Shown here piece after piece: positions 26,050-35,937 of a stretch of 64,000 nucleotides of DNA. The notes under the pieces are model-generated. The model had not been told where the DNA came from. It saw nothing but the letters and a program-made list of their open reading frames with translations, and did no database searches. The position numbers and the translations under genes are program-made. The number at the start of each line of letters is the position of its first letter. Within the stretch, counting starts at the first letter, position 1. The stretch is from Robertkochia solimangrovi (GTDB lineage Bacteria; Bacteroidota; Bacteroidia; Flavobacteriales; Flavobacteriaceae), in the NCBI RefSeq assembly GCF_007279655.1, contig NZ_QKWN01000002.1, positions 372,001 to 436,000 of the forward strand, given 5' to 3'.

Positions 26050-26796
26050 ATGAAACTATTAGAGGGAAAAACAGCAATAATCACCGGAGCCAGTAGAGGG
26101 ATCGGTAGAGGAATTGCCCAGATATTCGGACAACAGGGAGCTAATGTAGCATTCACATACAGCTCTTCTGAAGCGCCGGCTCTTGAATTGGAGAAGGAAT
26201 TAACCGATATGGGGGTGAAAGCAAAAGCTTATAAAAGCGATGCTGCCAATTTTGAACAGGCTCAGGCACTGGTAGACGATGTTGTAAAGGAATTCGGAGC
26301 GATCGATATCCTGATCAATAATGCCGGGATCACAAAAGACAACCTGTTGATGCGAATATCTGAAGAAGATTTCGACAAAGTGATCGAAGTCAATCTTAAG
26401 TCTGTATTCAATATGACCAAGGCTGCACAGCGCACTATGCTAAAACAGCGAAAAGGATCTATCATCAATATGAGTTCCGTAGTTGGAGTAAAAGGAAATG
26501 CCGGTCAAACCAATTATGCTGCATCTAAAGCAGGGATCATAGGTTTTTCGAAATCTGTCGCACTGGAACTTGGATCGAGAAATATTCGTTGTAATGTAAT
26601 CGCACCTGGTTTCATCGAAACTGAAATGACTGCAAAACTGGATGAGAAAGTCGTTCAGGGATGGAGAGATAATATACCGCTTAAGCGTGGAGGTAACCCG
26701 GAAGATATTGCAAATGCCTGCGTATTCCTGGGATCAGATATGTCGGCATACATCACAGGACAGGTGATCAACGTTGATGGAGGAATGTTGACCTGA
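26050..26796 (+). CDS. fabG: 3-oxoacyl-ACP reductase
   Basis: 248 residues, short-chain dehydrogenase/reductase. NADPH-dependent reduction of 3-oxoacyl-ACP in fatty-acid elongation. NADP motif TGASRGIGRGIA at about 13-24, NNAG at about 92, catalytic Ser-Tyr-Lys in NMSSVVG and YAASKAG, and the FabG-typical IETEMT and C-terminal INVDGGML. Length and overall match favour FabG over other SDRs. Flanked by terminators on both sides. Confidence 0.93.
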   Translation: MKLLEGKTAIITGASRGIGRGIAQIFGQQGANVAFTYSSSEAPALELEKELTDMGVKAKAYKSDAANFEQAQALVDDVVKEFGAIDILINNAGITKDNLLMRISEEDFDKVIEVNLKSVFNMTKAAQRTMLKQRKGSIINMSSVVGVKGNAGQTNYAASKAGIIGFSKSVALELGSRNIRCNVIAPGFIETEMTAKLDEKVVQGWRDNIPLKRGGNPEDIANACVFLGSDMSAYITGQVINVDGGMLT

Positions 26797-26831
26797 TATT
26801 GTGATATCCGAAAATTTTATTTGTATTTTCG

Positions 26832-26863
26832 AAGTTCCCTGAATTCTGTCAGGGAACTTTTTT
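26832..26863 (+). terminator. Intrinsic terminator of fabG
   Basis: AAGTTCCCTGA / TCAGGGAACTT with a 6-base loop and a T6 tail, about 35 bases after the fabG stop. Confidence 0.85.
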
Positions 26864-26884
26864 CGTTTAAAACCAATAGAATTG

Positions 26885-28918
26885 ATGATCGGTACCACTA
26901 CCTACTTGTTGATTGCCCTTGCTGTCTTGGTCTCAGCAGCCCTTTCATATTTCTTTTACAACAAACAGGTACGTCAGCATCGCTATTTCTGGGGATTGTT
27001 ACTACTGCGATTCTTCTCGATTCTTTGTGTATTATTGTTACTTATCAATCCTAAATACAGCACTTATACCTATACTACCCAGAAACCCTCGCTTCATTTG
27101 CTTTTGGATAATTCTACGTCTATAGCCAATCTTAACCAACAAGCTCAGATGCGAGAACTATTGAACTCCATTCAAAGCAATAGTGCTATAACCGAGCAGT
27201 TTGACATTCATAGTTATGCCTTTGATAAGGACATGCGTCCGGGTGATTCACTAAATTTCGAAGGAGCTCAAACCGATATTACAAGTGCTCTGGAAAGTAC
27301 TACTTCGATCAATGGGCAAAATAATGCAGCTATCATCTTACTTTCTGACGGGAATCAAACTTATGGCCGTAATTACAGCTATTCTACCGCAGGAACAAAA
27401 CTTCCTGTCTTTCCAGTGGTTTTGGGCGACACAACTTCTTTTAACGATTTGCAGGTCAGTCAGCTCAATGTAAATCGATATGCTTATTACAAAAATCAAT
27501 TTCCTGTTGAGGCGATCATTACCTTTAAGGGAAAGGAAGATATAACGTCTGAGTTCGCTATATATTCCGGTGATCGTAAGGTTTACAGTGAAAAGGTTTC
27601 CATGGGGCCTGAGAATACTGCTAAGGTCATTCATGCAAACCTGGATGCTGTTGCTCCGGGAATAAAAAAGTTCAGGGCGGTAATACTTCCCCTGGAACAG
27701 GAACGCAACAAGAATAATAATACCCGAAATTTTGCTGTGGAGGTGATCGACCAGAAAAAATCGGTAGCCATAATTTCTTCGATGAATCATCCGGATATCG
27801 GTGCACTGAAAAGGATGATCGAAAGCAGTGAGCGGCATTCTGTACAGACCGGTAAACCTGCAAACATGCTTTCTTCGATTTCCGACCATCAATTATGTAT
27901 TCTGTATCAGCCGGATGCATCTTTCAGAAAGATCATGGATGCTTTGAAAAAGGAAGGGGTCAACTATTGGATAATCTCCGGTAAAGATACAGACTGGAAT
28001 TTCATCAATACTGTTCAAAGTGTCTTTTATAAGGAATCCGGTGCCGGTACAGAAGAGGTTTTTGGCCAGCCGGAGATCAATTTTTCTGCCTTCATAACGG
28101 AAGATCCGGGATTCGATGATTTTCCTCCACTTGAGATACAACTGGGGGATCTCGTTTTACAAGGGGATACCGATATCATGCTAATGGCCAGAATAGGTAA
28201 TATTGTATCTGTAAATCCTATGCTTGTAATCGCTGAAGGATCGGAAGGTAAAACAGCATTACTCGACGGTGAGGGTTTCTGGAAATGGAGAAGCTGGTCC
28301 TATGTAGAAAATGGGGATTTCGAATTATTCGATACTTACTTTAACCGACTGATTCAGTATTTGGCATCCAATCAAAAAAAGGATCGACTTACCATTCAGT
28401 ATGATGCCTTTTATGATGGTGATCAACCTATCGGGATCAGGGCAGATTATTTTGACCGAAATTTCAGTTTTGATCCGAATGCAAGAGTGGAGATCAATAT
28501 CAAAAATGAGGAATCCGGTGAGTCAAGGGTTTATCCGATGAGTCTGAATGGCAAGACCTATGAAGTAGATCTTAGTAATTTGCCTGCAGGGAATTATGAC
28601 TTTACCGTTGGTGTTCCTTCCGAGAACCTGTATAGAAAAGGTAAGTTCACCAAACTTGAATTCGATGTGGAACGTCAGTTTCTGGATCCTGATCTGGAAG
28701 ATCTGAATAATTTAGCAAATCGTTCCGGAGGTTCTATATTCTATCCGGAGCAAGTACAACAACTCGCCGATACGTTGCTTACCCGTACACAATTCAAACC
28801 GATTCAGCGCAGTACGGAAAATGTCGTACCTTTAATAGAATGGTGGTGGCTTCTGCTTGGGATCACTTTCTTTCTTGGGATGGAATGGCTGCTTCGCAAA
28901 TACAATGGTTTGATCTGA
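26885..28918 (+). CDS. Membrane-anchored VWA-domain protein
   Basis: 677 residues from ATG at 26885 (an upstream TTG adds one residue). Two N-terminal membrane spans (about 4-24 and 35-57), then a von Willebrand A-like domain with the MIDAS motif DNSTS near residue 78. Later come LLSDGNQTYGR and a long periplasmic or cytosolic beta-rich region. A final span at about 648-668 is followed by a short tail. The layout resembles Bacteroidota 'VWA domain' membrane proteins with glutamine-amidotransferase-like neighbours, related to the BatA/BatB group. No catalytic site seen. It may mediate protein contacts at the inner membrane. Confidence 0.78.
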   Translation: MIGTTTYLLIALAVLVSAALSYFFYNKQVRQHRYFWGLLLLRFFSILCVLLLLINPKYSTYTYTTQKPSLHLLLDNSTSIANLNQQAQMRELLNSIQSNSAITEQFDIHSYAFDKDMRPGDSLNFEGAQTDITSALESTTSINGQNNAAIILLSDGNQTYGRNYSYSTAGTKLPVFPVVLGDTTSFNDLQVSQLNVNRYAYYKNQFPVEAIITFKGKEDITSEFAIYSGDRKVYSEKVSMGPENTAKVIHANLDAVAPGIKKFRAVILPLEQERNKNNNTRNFAVEVIDQKKSVAIISSMNHPDIGALKRMIESSERHSVQTGKPANMLSSISDHQLCILYQPDASFRKIMDALKKEGVNYWIISGKDTDWNFINTVQSVFYKESGAGTEEVFGQPEINFSAFITEDPGFDDFPPLEIQLGDLVLQGDTDIMLMARIGNIVSVNPMLVIAEGSEGKTALLDGEGFWKWRSWSYVENGDFELFDTYFNRLIQYLASNQKKDRLTIQYDAFYDGDQPIGIRADYFDRNFSFDPNARVEINIKNEESGESRVYPMSLNGKTYEVDLSNLPAGNYDFTVGVPSENLYRKGKFTKLEFDVERQFLDPDLEDLNNLANRSGGSIFYPEQVQQLADTLLTRTQFKPIQRSTENVVPLIEWWWLLLGITFFLGMEWLLRKYNGLI

Positions 28919-28934
28919 TCAAAATTTAAAATTT

Positions 28935-29738
28935 ATGGGTAAATTATTGAAAGGCCAGGTAGCTTTGGTTACCGGAGCCTCTTCCGGTATAGGAAGTGCT
29001 GCGGCAATTTTTCTTGCTAAGGAAGGTGCGATGGTGGGAGTGAATTACCATTCCGATAGAGAAGGTGCAGCTAGTGTAGTAGCGGAAATAAAAAGATCAG
29101 GAGGGAAGGCTATTTCCATTCAGGCTGACGTAGGAGACGAGAAATCTGTGGAAACCATGTTTGCTGCTGTTTTCGAAGAATTCGGAAATCTGGATATTCT
29201 GGTCAGTAATGCCGGTATACAACAGGATGCTGCATTTCATAAAATGACGTTGGCACAGTGGAACAAAGTGATCAATACCAATCTAACCGGAGCATTTCTC
29301 TGTGCCCGTGCTGCCGTTAAATACTTCCTTAAAAGAGGTGTAGTGGAAGGGATCAGCAGATCTGCAGGGAAGATCATTTTCATGAGTTCAGTACACCAGG
29401 AGATTCCCTGGGCAGGCCATGTGAATTATGCTGCCTCGAAGGGAGGATTAACGGAACTGATGCGTTCACTTGCTCAGGAAACCGCCGATGATATGATTCG
29501 TGTGAACAGTATTGCTCCCGGTGCTATAAAAACAAATATCAATAAGGAAGTGTGGAGTGATGAAGCCCGGTTAAAAGAACTCCTAAAACTTATACCGTAT
29601 AACCGGATCGGGGTTCCTGAAGATGTTGCTGAAGGAATCGTTTGGCTTGCCTCTGATAAGTCGGAATATGTAAATGGTACTACCTTATTCATCGATGGTG
29701 GTATGACCTTATATCCCGGCTTCGTAGGAAATGGCTGA
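28935..29738 (+). CDS. SDR-family oxidoreductase (glucose 1-dehydrogenase-like)
   Basis: 267 residues. NAD(P) motif TGASSGIGSAA near residue 13, NAG near 94, catalytic Ser (FMSSVHQE) and Tyr-Lys (YAASKGG), and a C-terminal FIDGGMTLYPGF. The last is typical of glucose 1-dehydrogenase-like SDRs, which end in a similar motif. The actual substrate is uncertain. It begins 16 bases after the VWA gene, so co-transcription is likely, but no functional link is evident. Confidence 0.85.
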   Translation: MGKLLKGQVALVTGASSGIGSAAAIFLAKEGAMVGVNYHSDREGAASVVAEIKRSGGKAISIQADVGDEKSVETMFAAVFEEFGNLDILVSNAGIQQDAAFHKMTLAQWNKVINTNLTGAFLCARAAVKYFLKRGVVEGISRSAGKIIFMSSVHQEIPWAGHVNYAASKGGLTELMRSLAQETADDMIRVNSIAPGAIKTNINKEVWSDEARLKELLKLIPYNRIGVPEDVAEGIVWLASDKSEYVNGTTLFIDGGMTLYPGFVGNG

Positions 29739-29822
29739 TTTGATTTCGGGAAACCGAGGTTTTCCGTAATTTTAACATCTGAAGTACAAGCTAATTAATT
29801 CAAACATTTTTAAACTATCAAT

Positions 29823-30638
29823 ATGAACAATCTACCCAAAATTGGGATTCCCGTAATTATTATCGCGATCGCATTGATCATTTTTATCGCAAAATCCACC
29901 GTCACCATCGGTTCAGGAGAGGCAGGTGTACTTTATCGTACCCTTAGCGGTGGAGTTGTCACCGATGAACCACCGCTTTCTGAAGGTTTTCATTTGGTTG
30001 CTCCCTGGAATAAAGTCTTTGTTTATGAAGTGAGACAGCAATCTGTTTCGGAAAAGATGCAGGTTCTTTCCAGTAATGGTCTGGAGATCAAACTGGATGC
30101 TTCTGCCTGGTTTCAGCCTATGTATGAAAAATTAGGGCTCCTGCACAAGGAAAAAGGAGAAGACTATGTAACCAGAGTATTACAACCAGCCATTCGGTCT
30201 GCAGCAAGAAGTGTCGTGGGACGCTATACTCCGGAACAATTGTACTCCAGTAAACGCGATGCTATTCAGGAGGAGATCTATACAGAAACAAAGAAGATCA
30301 TCGATGATCAGTATGTACAATTGAATGAAGTGTTAATACGAGATGTAACCCTTCCAGCTACTATCAAGGATGCGATCGAAAGGAAACTACGTCAGGAACA
30401 AGAGTCTCTTGAATATGAATTCAGACTTGAAAAGGCTCAGAAAGAAGCAGAAAAACAACGAATTGAAGCTCAAGGTAAAGCAGATGCAAACACAATACTT
30501 AGTGCATCACTAACCGATAAGATTCTTAAAGATAAAGGAATAGAAGCAACGATGAAGCTTTCCGAATCATCGAATGCTAAAGTGATCGTCATCGGAAGCG
30601 GGGATAGTGGTTTACCGATTATACTGGGCGATCAGTAA
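29823..30638 (+). CDS. Prohibitin / SPFH-domain membrane protein
   Basis: 271 residues. One N-terminal span (about 7-25), an SPFH/Band 7 domain (SGEAGVLYRTL, then SNGLEIKLDASAWFQ) and a long charged coiled coil rich in Glu, Lys and Gln (about 180-225), ending in a glycine-rich tail. SPFH proteins form oligomeric rings in membranes and often hold proteases such as FtsH or HflB. No partner protease gene is adjacent. Orientation of the bulk: likely periplasm-facing as in HflK/prohibitin types. Confidence 0.88.
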   Translation: MNNLPKIGIPVIIIAIALIIFIAKSTVTIGSGEAGVLYRTLSGGVVTDEPPLSEGFHLVAPWNKVFVYEVRQQSVSEKMQVLSSNGLEIKLDASAWFQPMYEKLGLLHKEKGEDYVTRVLQPAIRSAARSVVGRYTPEQLYSSKRDAIQEEIYTETKKIIDDQYVQLNEVLIRDVTLPATIKDAIERKLRQEQESLEYEFRLEKAQKEAEKQRIEAQGKADANTILSASLTDKILKDKGIEATMKLSESSNAKVIVIGSGDSGLPIILGDQ

Positions 30639-30666
30639 GATAAATTGAAGAAAAAGAACAGGTGGT

Positions 30667-31203
30667 TCAGGCCTCAATCTTTACTGACATTAGGTCGACT
30701 GCCTGTTTTTTCCAATTATCCCTTTCTATTCTACCGGGAAAGAATTCCAGGATTCTGGTGATCTGACGCATATCTTCTTCCTCCATTCTACTGATTTGTT
30801 CAAAGGTGTAGATCCCGCAAGAATTCAGTTGTTTTTCAATAAAAGGTCCAATCCCTTCGATCTGTTTGAGATCATCCTTTTCCGATTCGGAAGCAAATCC
30901 CATTCGTTCAAGATCAGGCTTTTCATTTCGGATAGCCTTTTTTACCACCTTGGGCTCATTGGTTTCTACAACAGAACCACTGCGACCACGAGTTTGTACA
31001 GCACGAATACCCTGAGTTTGAGCGTTGATATAATTCTCTGGATTTGACTGAAGATTATTGACCAGCGCACTTTTTTCAAGCTGACATTTTTCCAGTTCTT
31101 TTCTGTATTTATTTGCAGTTGTAATACGACCAAGGATGAAACCGATGAATGCAATTCCGGCAGACAAAGACCAGAATACGGATGAATTGAATAATTCGTA
31201 CAT
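30667..31203 (-). CDS. Membrane-anchored helix-hairpin-helix protein
   Basis: 178 residues. One N-terminal span (about 7-27) is followed by a charged stretch (YRKELEKCQLEKS). A C-terminal helix-hairpin-helix-like domain begins at about 110: LKQIEGIGPFIEKQLNSCGI, then TFEQISRMEEEDM, as in the 'flap endonuclease-like' HhH domains found next to ribosomal L21 genes and in membrane proteins. The domain may bind DNA or proteins. Convergent with the SPFH gene. Function unknown. Confidence 0.75.
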   Translation of the reverse strand: MYELFNSSVFWSLSAGIAFIGFILGRITTANKYRKELEKCQLEKSALVNNLQSNPENYINAQTQGIRAVQTRGRSGSVVETNEPKVVKKAIRNEKPDLERMGFASESEKDDLKQIEGIGPFIEKQLNSCGIYTFEQISRMEEEDMRQITRILEFFPGRIERDNWKKQAVDLMSVKIEA

Positions 31204-31331
31204 AGCAGTTAAAGTTTGGTTAATCGACCGTAACAGTTACGGATATGGTTAAGGTTGAACAATTTAGGTGCTACTAATTTAGTAAAAATCCTACATCATA
31301 TCCAAAAAATCGATGAAATGATGAATTAATG

Positions 31332-31364
31332 TTTGCTTTTTAAAATATTAATCCGTTACATTTG
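31332..31364 (+). promoter_or_regulatory. Promoter of the histidine operon
   Basis: TTTG (31332-31335), 21 bases, then TACATTTG (31357-31364), matching both parts of the Bacteroidota sigma-A consensus. Start expected near 31370, about 13 bases before the leader ATG. Confidence 0.75.
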
Positions 31365-31382
31365 TGAAGAATTAATTTCACA

Positions 31383-31448
31383 ATGAACACAAATCTGTCA
31401 CATCATCATCATCATATTCATTTACTGCGCTCAGGCGAGGTGATATGA
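31383..31448 (+). CDS. hisL: Histidine operon leader peptide (21 residues, six His codons)
   Basis: ATG at 31383 to TGA at 31446-31448. The peptide reads MNTNLS, five consecutive His, Ile, another His, then LLRSGEVI. Six of 21 codons for histidine directly upstream of a terminator and of hisG is the hallmark of a ribosome-mediated attenuator. With scarce charged tRNA-His the ribosome would stall at 31401-31421. There is no Shine-Dalgarno sequence, as usual here. Too short for standard gene finders. The function is inferred from arrangement, and the pattern is very strong. Confidence 0.85.
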   Translation: MNTNLSHHHHHIHLLRSGEVI

Positions 31449-31506
31449 TTATGCGTGATTGACAAAAACCATAAACAAAACCCGTTTGAGTATTCAAACG
31501 GGTTTT
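31407..31506 (+). promoter_or_regulatory. Histidine attenuator: alternative RNA structures
   Basis: Four segments fit the classical model. Segment 1, His codons 31407-31417, pairs with 31443-31453 (10 of 11 bases), forming a ribosome-free protector hairpin. Segment 2, 31431-31440 (TCAGGCGAGG), can pair with 31481-31489 (CCCGTTTGA), the left arm of the terminator, with two G-U pairs and one bulged A. This is the antiterminator. Segments 3 and 4 form the terminator. A ribosome stalled on early His codons frees segment 2; one finishing at the stop codon covers it. Confidence 0.65.
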
Positions 31507-31508
31507 TT
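31477..31508 (+). terminator. His attenuator terminator
   Basis: A 13-bp perfect stem AAAACCCGTTTGA / TCAAACGGGTTTT with a GTAT loop and following T residues. It lies between the leader peptide and hisG, 60 bases before the hisG start, so it must be bypassed for operon expression. Confidence 0.88.
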
Positions 31509-31568
31509 GTTTTTAACCCTTCCGAATGCTCAAATGGTTGTCAAATAAAAACAAACTGAAAAATCATT

Positions 31569-32432
31569 ATGAGTAACAGAAAATTAAAAATAGCCATTCA
31601 AAAATCCGGACGCCTTTTTGAGGATTCCCTTCGGATTTTAAAGGACTGTGGTATTTCCATCGATAATGGTCGTGATCAACTGAAAGCCTCTGCAAGAAAC
31701 TTTCCCCTGGAGGTTATGTACCTGAGAAATGGTGATATTCCACAATATCTAAATGACGGTGTTGTAGACCTTGCCATCATCGGAGAAAATCTCCTGGTTG
31801 AAAAGGGGAGGGATATCGAGATCATCGAGAGGCTCGGCTTTTCAAAATGCCGGGTATCACTGGCGGCTCCAAAAGGTGGAAGGATCCGCTCTCTTGCAGA
31901 TCTGAATGGAAAAAAGATCGCAACATCCTATCCGAATACAGTAAAGGAATATCTTGACAAGAATGGAGTTGATGCTGAGCTTCATATCATTAACGGCTCT
32001 GTGGAGATTGCACCGAACATAGGACTGGCAGATGGAATCGTTGATATCGTTTCCAGTGGGAGTACACTTTTTAAGAATAATCTCGAAGAAGTGGAGACCA
32101 TTCTGATGAGCGAGGCAGTGTTGGCAGGCTCACCGGTGATGGATGAAGAACTTAAAGCGCTGACGGAACGCCTGAAATTCAGAATTCGTTCCGTACTTAA
32201 TGCCCGGGATTCACGATATGTACTCTTAAATGCGCCGAACGATAAGATCCAGGATATTATCAGAATACTTCCCGGAATGAGAAGTCCTACAGTGCTTCCA
32301 TTGGCAGAAGAAGGTTGGAGCTCTCTCCACACCGTAATTAACAAAGAGAAGTTCTGGGAGATTATCGATGAACTTAAAAGTGTTGGGGCGGAAGGTATTC
32401 TGGTTTGCCCGATCGAAAAAATGGTATTCTAA
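31569..32432 (+). CDS. hisG: ATP phosphoribosyltransferase (long form)
   Basis: 287 residues. First committed step of histidine synthesis: ATP plus PRPP. The long form with a C-terminal regulatory domain (about 215-287) that binds histidine for feedback inhibition and needs no HisZ. Signatures: IAIQKSGRLFEDS at the N-terminus, then GLADGIVDIVSSGSTLF, the PRPP loop, near 150-170. First structural gene after the attenuator. Confidence 0.95.
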   Translation: MSNRKLKIAIQKSGRLFEDSLRILKDCGISIDNGRDQLKASARNFPLEVMYLRNGDIPQYLNDGVVDLAIIGENLLVEKGRDIEIIERLGFSKCRVSLAAPKGGRIRSLADLNGKKIATSYPNTVKEYLDKNGVDAELHIINGSVEIAPNIGLADGIVDIVSSGSTLFKNNLEEVETILMSEAVLAGSPVMDEELKALTERLKFRIRSVLNARDSRYVLLNAPNDKIQDIIRILPGMRSPTVLPLAEEGWSSLHTVINKEKFWEIIDELKSVGAEGILVCPIEKMVF

Positions 32433-32449
32433 AGTCAAAAATCAAAAAG

Positions 32450-33739
32450 ATGAAAAAAAGCATTAACCCAAAAAGAACCGATTGGCCAGAAATTCTGAAA
32501 AGACCGACCCGAACTGTGGAGGATATCGAGGAGGTGGTGCAGGAAGTATTCAGAGAAGTTAGAATCAAAGGCGATGAAGCACTTTTTAAATACACACGAC
32601 TTTTTGATAATGTCGACCTGAATACATTTGTTGTCAGTGACGAAGAGATGAAAGCAGCAGCATTATTGGTGCCGGATGAATTGAAAGCCGCCATAGGAAG
32701 AGCAAAAGATAATATTCAAAAATTTCATGCTGCACAACGCACAGAACCGGTACGTGTTAGCACTTCAAAAGGAATAGAGTGCTGGCAGGAAAAAAGACCC
32801 ATCGAAAGTATCGGATTATATATTCCCGGAGGTAGTGCTCCGCTGTTTTCTACGGTTTTGATGCTTGCGGTTCCCGCCAGTATTGCCGGATGTGAAGAAA
32901 TCGTTCTTTGTTCACCACCAGATAGATCCGGTACTATAAATCCTGTGATTTTATATACTGCTGGCTTATGTGGTGTTAGCAAAATTTTTAAAGTGGGAGG
33001 CATACAGGCTATCGGAGCCCTGACCTTTGGTACGGAAAGTATTCCGCAGGTGTATAAGATATTCGGACCCGGAAATCAATACGTAACAGTAGCAAAACAG
33101 CTCGCTACCCGGTATAGTATTGCGATCGACATGCCAGCTGGCCCTTCAGAATTACTGGTCTTTGCTGATGAAACAGCAATACCTTCCTATGTGGCAGCCG
33201 ATTTGCTCTCACAGGCTGAGCACGGCGCTGATAGCCAGGTGATCCTGGTGACCACTTCAGATGATTTCGCGGTCAAGGTCTATGAGGAGATCGAACAACA
33301 GATCAAAGAGCTGCCTCGCAGGCAGATCGCCCAAAAAGCCATTGAAAATTCAAGGATCATCGTTGCGGAATCTGAGGAGAATGCGATGCAACTGATCAAT
33401 TTTTACGGGCCAGAACATCTCATTATCGCTTGTAAAAACGAAGACTTCCTGCTAGAGAAGATCAGAAATGCAGGATCGGTATTCGTGGGGAATTACACCC
33501 CTGAAAGTGCCGGAGACTATGCTTCAGGAACAAACCACACACTTCCGACCAACGGGTATTCCAAACAATATAGCGGCGTAAATCTCGATAGCTATATGAA
33601 GAGTATGACCTTCCAGAGAATAAGCAAAGATGGTATTCTGTACATCGGAAATACGATCGAACTTATGGCTGCTGCAGAAGGACTGGATGCGCATAAAAAC
33701 GCAGTAAGTTTACGACTTAACGACCTTAGGAATACCTAA
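32450..33739 (+). CDS. hisD: Histidinol dehydrogenase
   Basis: 429 residues from ATG at 32450; a longer frame begins at TTG 32405 inside hisG, but the ATG gives the expected length. Zn- and NAD-dependent oxidation of histidinol to histidine. GLYIPGGSAPL, FGPGNQYVTVAK, MPAGPSELLVFAD, and the zinc/catalytic segment LLSQAEHGADSQV are present. Confidence 0.96.
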   Translation: MKKSINPKRTDWPEILKRPTRTVEDIEEVVQEVFREVRIKGDEALFKYTRLFDNVDLNTFVVSDEEMKAAALLVPDELKAAIGRAKDNIQKFHAAQRTEPVRVSTSKGIECWQEKRPIESIGLYIPGGSAPLFSTVLMLAVPASIAGCEEIVLCSPPDRSGTINPVILYTAGLCGVSKIFKVGGIQAIGALTFGTESIPQVYKIFGPGNQYVTVAKQLATRYSIAIDMPAGPSELLVFADETAIPSYVAADLLSQAEHGADSQVILVTTSDDFAVKVYEEIEQQIKELPRRQIAQKAIENSRIIVAESEENAMQLINFYGPEHLIIACKNEDFLLEKIRNAGSVFVGNYTPESAGDYASGTNHTLPTNGYSKQYSGVNLDSYMKSMTFQRISKDGILYIGNTIELMAAAEGLDAHKNAVSLRLNDLRNT

Positions 33740-33751
33740 ACTAAAAATACA

Positions 33752-34801
33752 ATGAAGGCAATTCAAAAAAATATAGATCAATTGATTAGGGAAAACGTAA
33801 AGAAATTGAAACCCTACAGTTCCGCGCGAGATGAATTTAAAGATTTCGATAAAGACATGGTCTTCCTGGATGCTAATGAAAGTCCTTACGGCGATAAGCT
33901 CAATCGCTATCCCGATCCTCTGCAAAGACGCCTGAAGGAACGGTTGGCCATGATCAAAGGCGTGCAGGAAAAACAATTATTATTAGGGAACGGAAGTGAT
34001 GAAGTATTGGACCTCATCTTCCGGGCATTTTGTGAGCCCGGAGTTGATAATGTAATAACGTTACCACCCACTTATGGCATGTATTCAGTGCTTGCTGCTA
34101 CGAATAATATTGAAAACAGAGAAGTATTGCTTAACGATGCGCTTCAGCCTGATACCGCAGCGATTTTACAAATTTCAGATGATCATTCAAAACTGTTATT
34201 TATTTGTTCGCCCAATAATCCAACAGGAAATTCAGCAAAGAAAGAAGTGGTGGAGAATCTCCTTCACAACTTTGAAGGGATCGTGGTGATCGATGAAGCC
34301 TATATCGATTTTTCCCCGGAAGAAAGCTGGGCCTCCAGACTGGACGAATTTCCTAATCTCATCGTCATTCAAACTTTATCCAAGGCTTATGGTTTGGCTG
34401 CGATCCGTCTTGGAATCGGTATCGCTTCAGAGGAGATCATCAGAGTCCTGAACAAGATCAAACCTCCCTACAACGTCAACCTTCTAACACAGGAAATGGC
34501 ATTGAAAGGAATCAGTGAAACGACAACTGTTAAAAATCATATCTCACAGATATTAAGTGAAAAAGAGACATTAATTAAAGTATTACTAAAAGTTAAATTT
34601 GTAGAAAGAATATTTCCGAGTGACGCTAATTTCCTTTTGATAAAAGTAGATGCTGCTGATAAACGTTATGAGGAATTACTATCGAGCGGTATCGTAGTGA
34701 GAAACCGATCCAGACAACCATTATGTGAAGAGACTTTGCGTATCACTATCGGAACTCCGGAAGAAAATCAAAAATTAATCAACATACTCAACGCACTGTA
34801 A
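33752..34801 (+). CDS. hisC: Histidinol-phosphate aminotransferase
   Basis: 349 residues, class I/II PLP aminotransferase. [10 protein letters not shown] near the start binds substrate. CSPNNPTGN and VIDEAYIDF are conserved, and the PLP lysine is in [14 protein letters not shown] near residue 211. Second half ends with IVVRNRS and [11 protein letters not shown], typical of HisC. Begins 12 bases after hisD. Confidence 0.95.
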   Translation: MKAIQKNIDQLIRENVKKLKPYSSARDEFKDFDKDMVFLDANESPYGDKLNRYPDPLQRRLKERLAMIKGVQEKQLLLGNGSDEVLDLIFRAFCEPGVDNVITLPPTYGMYSVLAATNNIENREVLLNDALQPDTAAILQISDDHSKLLFICSPNNPTGNSAKKEVVENLLHNFEGIVVIDEAYIDFSPEESWASRLDEFPNLIVIQTLSKAYGLAAIRLGIGIASEEIIRVLNKIKPPYNVNLLTQEMALKGISETTTVKNHISQILSEKETLIKVLLKVKFVERIFPSDANFLLIKVDAADKRYEELLSSGIVVRNRSRQPLCEETLRITIGTPEENQKLINILNAL

Positions 34802-34803
34802 AA

Positions 34804-35937
34804 ATGAAAAAAGTACTATTTATCGATCGTGACGGGACGCTTATTTTAGAACCTGAAGATGAACAGATCGATGCTTTGGAAAAATTGATATTCTACCCCA
34901 AAGCACTTCAATACATGGCAAAGATCGCTGCTGAACTGGATTATGAGTTGGTTATGGTTACTAATCAGGATGGATTAGGTACTGAAAATTATCCTGAAGA
35001 TACGTTCTGGCCTGTACATGATCTGGTGATCCGCACTTTTAAAAATGAAGGTGTCGAATTCAGTGAACAGGTGATTGACAGAACCTATGCAAAAGATAAA
35101 CAACCTACCCGAAAACCCGGAACCGCATTATTGACTAGTTATATGAATGGTGCTTATGATCTAGAAAATTCATTTGTGATCGGAGACCGGCTTACAGATG
35201 TAGAACTCGCTAAAAACCTTGGTGCTAAAGCGATTTATATCAATGATGGAAGTTACCTGGGCCGATCGGAAACAATACTTAACGACAAAGAGCTTTCTTC
35301 TTTAATTGGACTGGAAACAACTTCCTGGAAATCGATCTATGAGTACCTTAAATTAAGGTCAAGAACCTCGGCTATTTCCAGAAAGACCAATGAAACAGAC
35401 ATCGCAATTGAATTGAATCTGGACGGTCTGGGCAAAAGTGATATCGATACTGGAATTCCTTTTTTCGATCATATGCTGGATCAATTGTCCCGTCATGGAC
35501 AAATGGACCTGATGATCAAGGTTAAAGGAGATCTTGAGGTGGATGAACACCATACGATCGAGGATACAGCCATTGCTTTGGGAGATGCTTTTCACAAGGC
35601 GCTTGGCGATAAACTGGGAATTGAACGCTATGGATTTTGTTTGCCTATGGATGATTGCCTCGCTCAGGTAGCCATAGATTTCGGAGGTCGGAACTGGCTT
35701 GTGTGGGAAGCTGAGTTCAATCGTGAAATGATCGGCGGTATGCCAACTGAAATGTTCTTTCATTTTTTTAAGTCATTTACAGACGGAGCCAAAGCAAATC
35801 TCAATATAAAAGCAGAAGGGATTAACGAACATCATAAGATCGAAGCGATATTCAAATCCTTTGCGAAAGCTATAAAAATGGCCGTAAAACGCGATACAGA
35901 AAAAATGATTTTGCCATCAACAAAAGGAAGTCTATAA
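34804..35937 (+). CDS. hisB: Bifunctional histidinol-phosphatase / imidazoleglycerol-phosphate dehydratase
   Basis: 377 residues. Residues 1-165 are an HAD phosphatase ([10 protein letters not shown] with Asp8 and Asp10; [12 protein letters not shown] as the later acidic motif). Residues about 185-377 are the dehydratase with Mn-binding histidines in [14 protein letters not shown] and [15 protein letters not shown]. The fusion occurs in Proteobacteria and Bacteroidota. Its stop codon shares a base with the hisH start. Confidence 0.96.
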   Translation: MKKVLFIDRDGTLILEPEDEQIDALEKLIFYPKALQYMAKIAAELDYELVMVTNQDGLGTENYPEDTFWPVHDLVIRTFKNEGVEFSEQVIDRTYAKDKQPTRKPGTALLTSYMNGAYDLENSFVIGDRLTDVELAKNLGAKAIYINDGSYLGRSETILNDKELSSLIGLETTSWKSIYEYLKLRSRTSAISRKTNETDIAIELNLDGLGKSDIDTGIPFFDHMLDQLSRHGQMDLMIKVKGDLEVDEHHTIEDTAIALGDAFHKALGDKLGIERYGFCLPMDDCLAQVAIDFGGRNWLVWEAEFNREMIGGMPTEMFFHFFKSFTDGAKANLNIKAEGINEHHKIEAIFKSFAKAIKMAVKRDTEKMILPSTKGSL

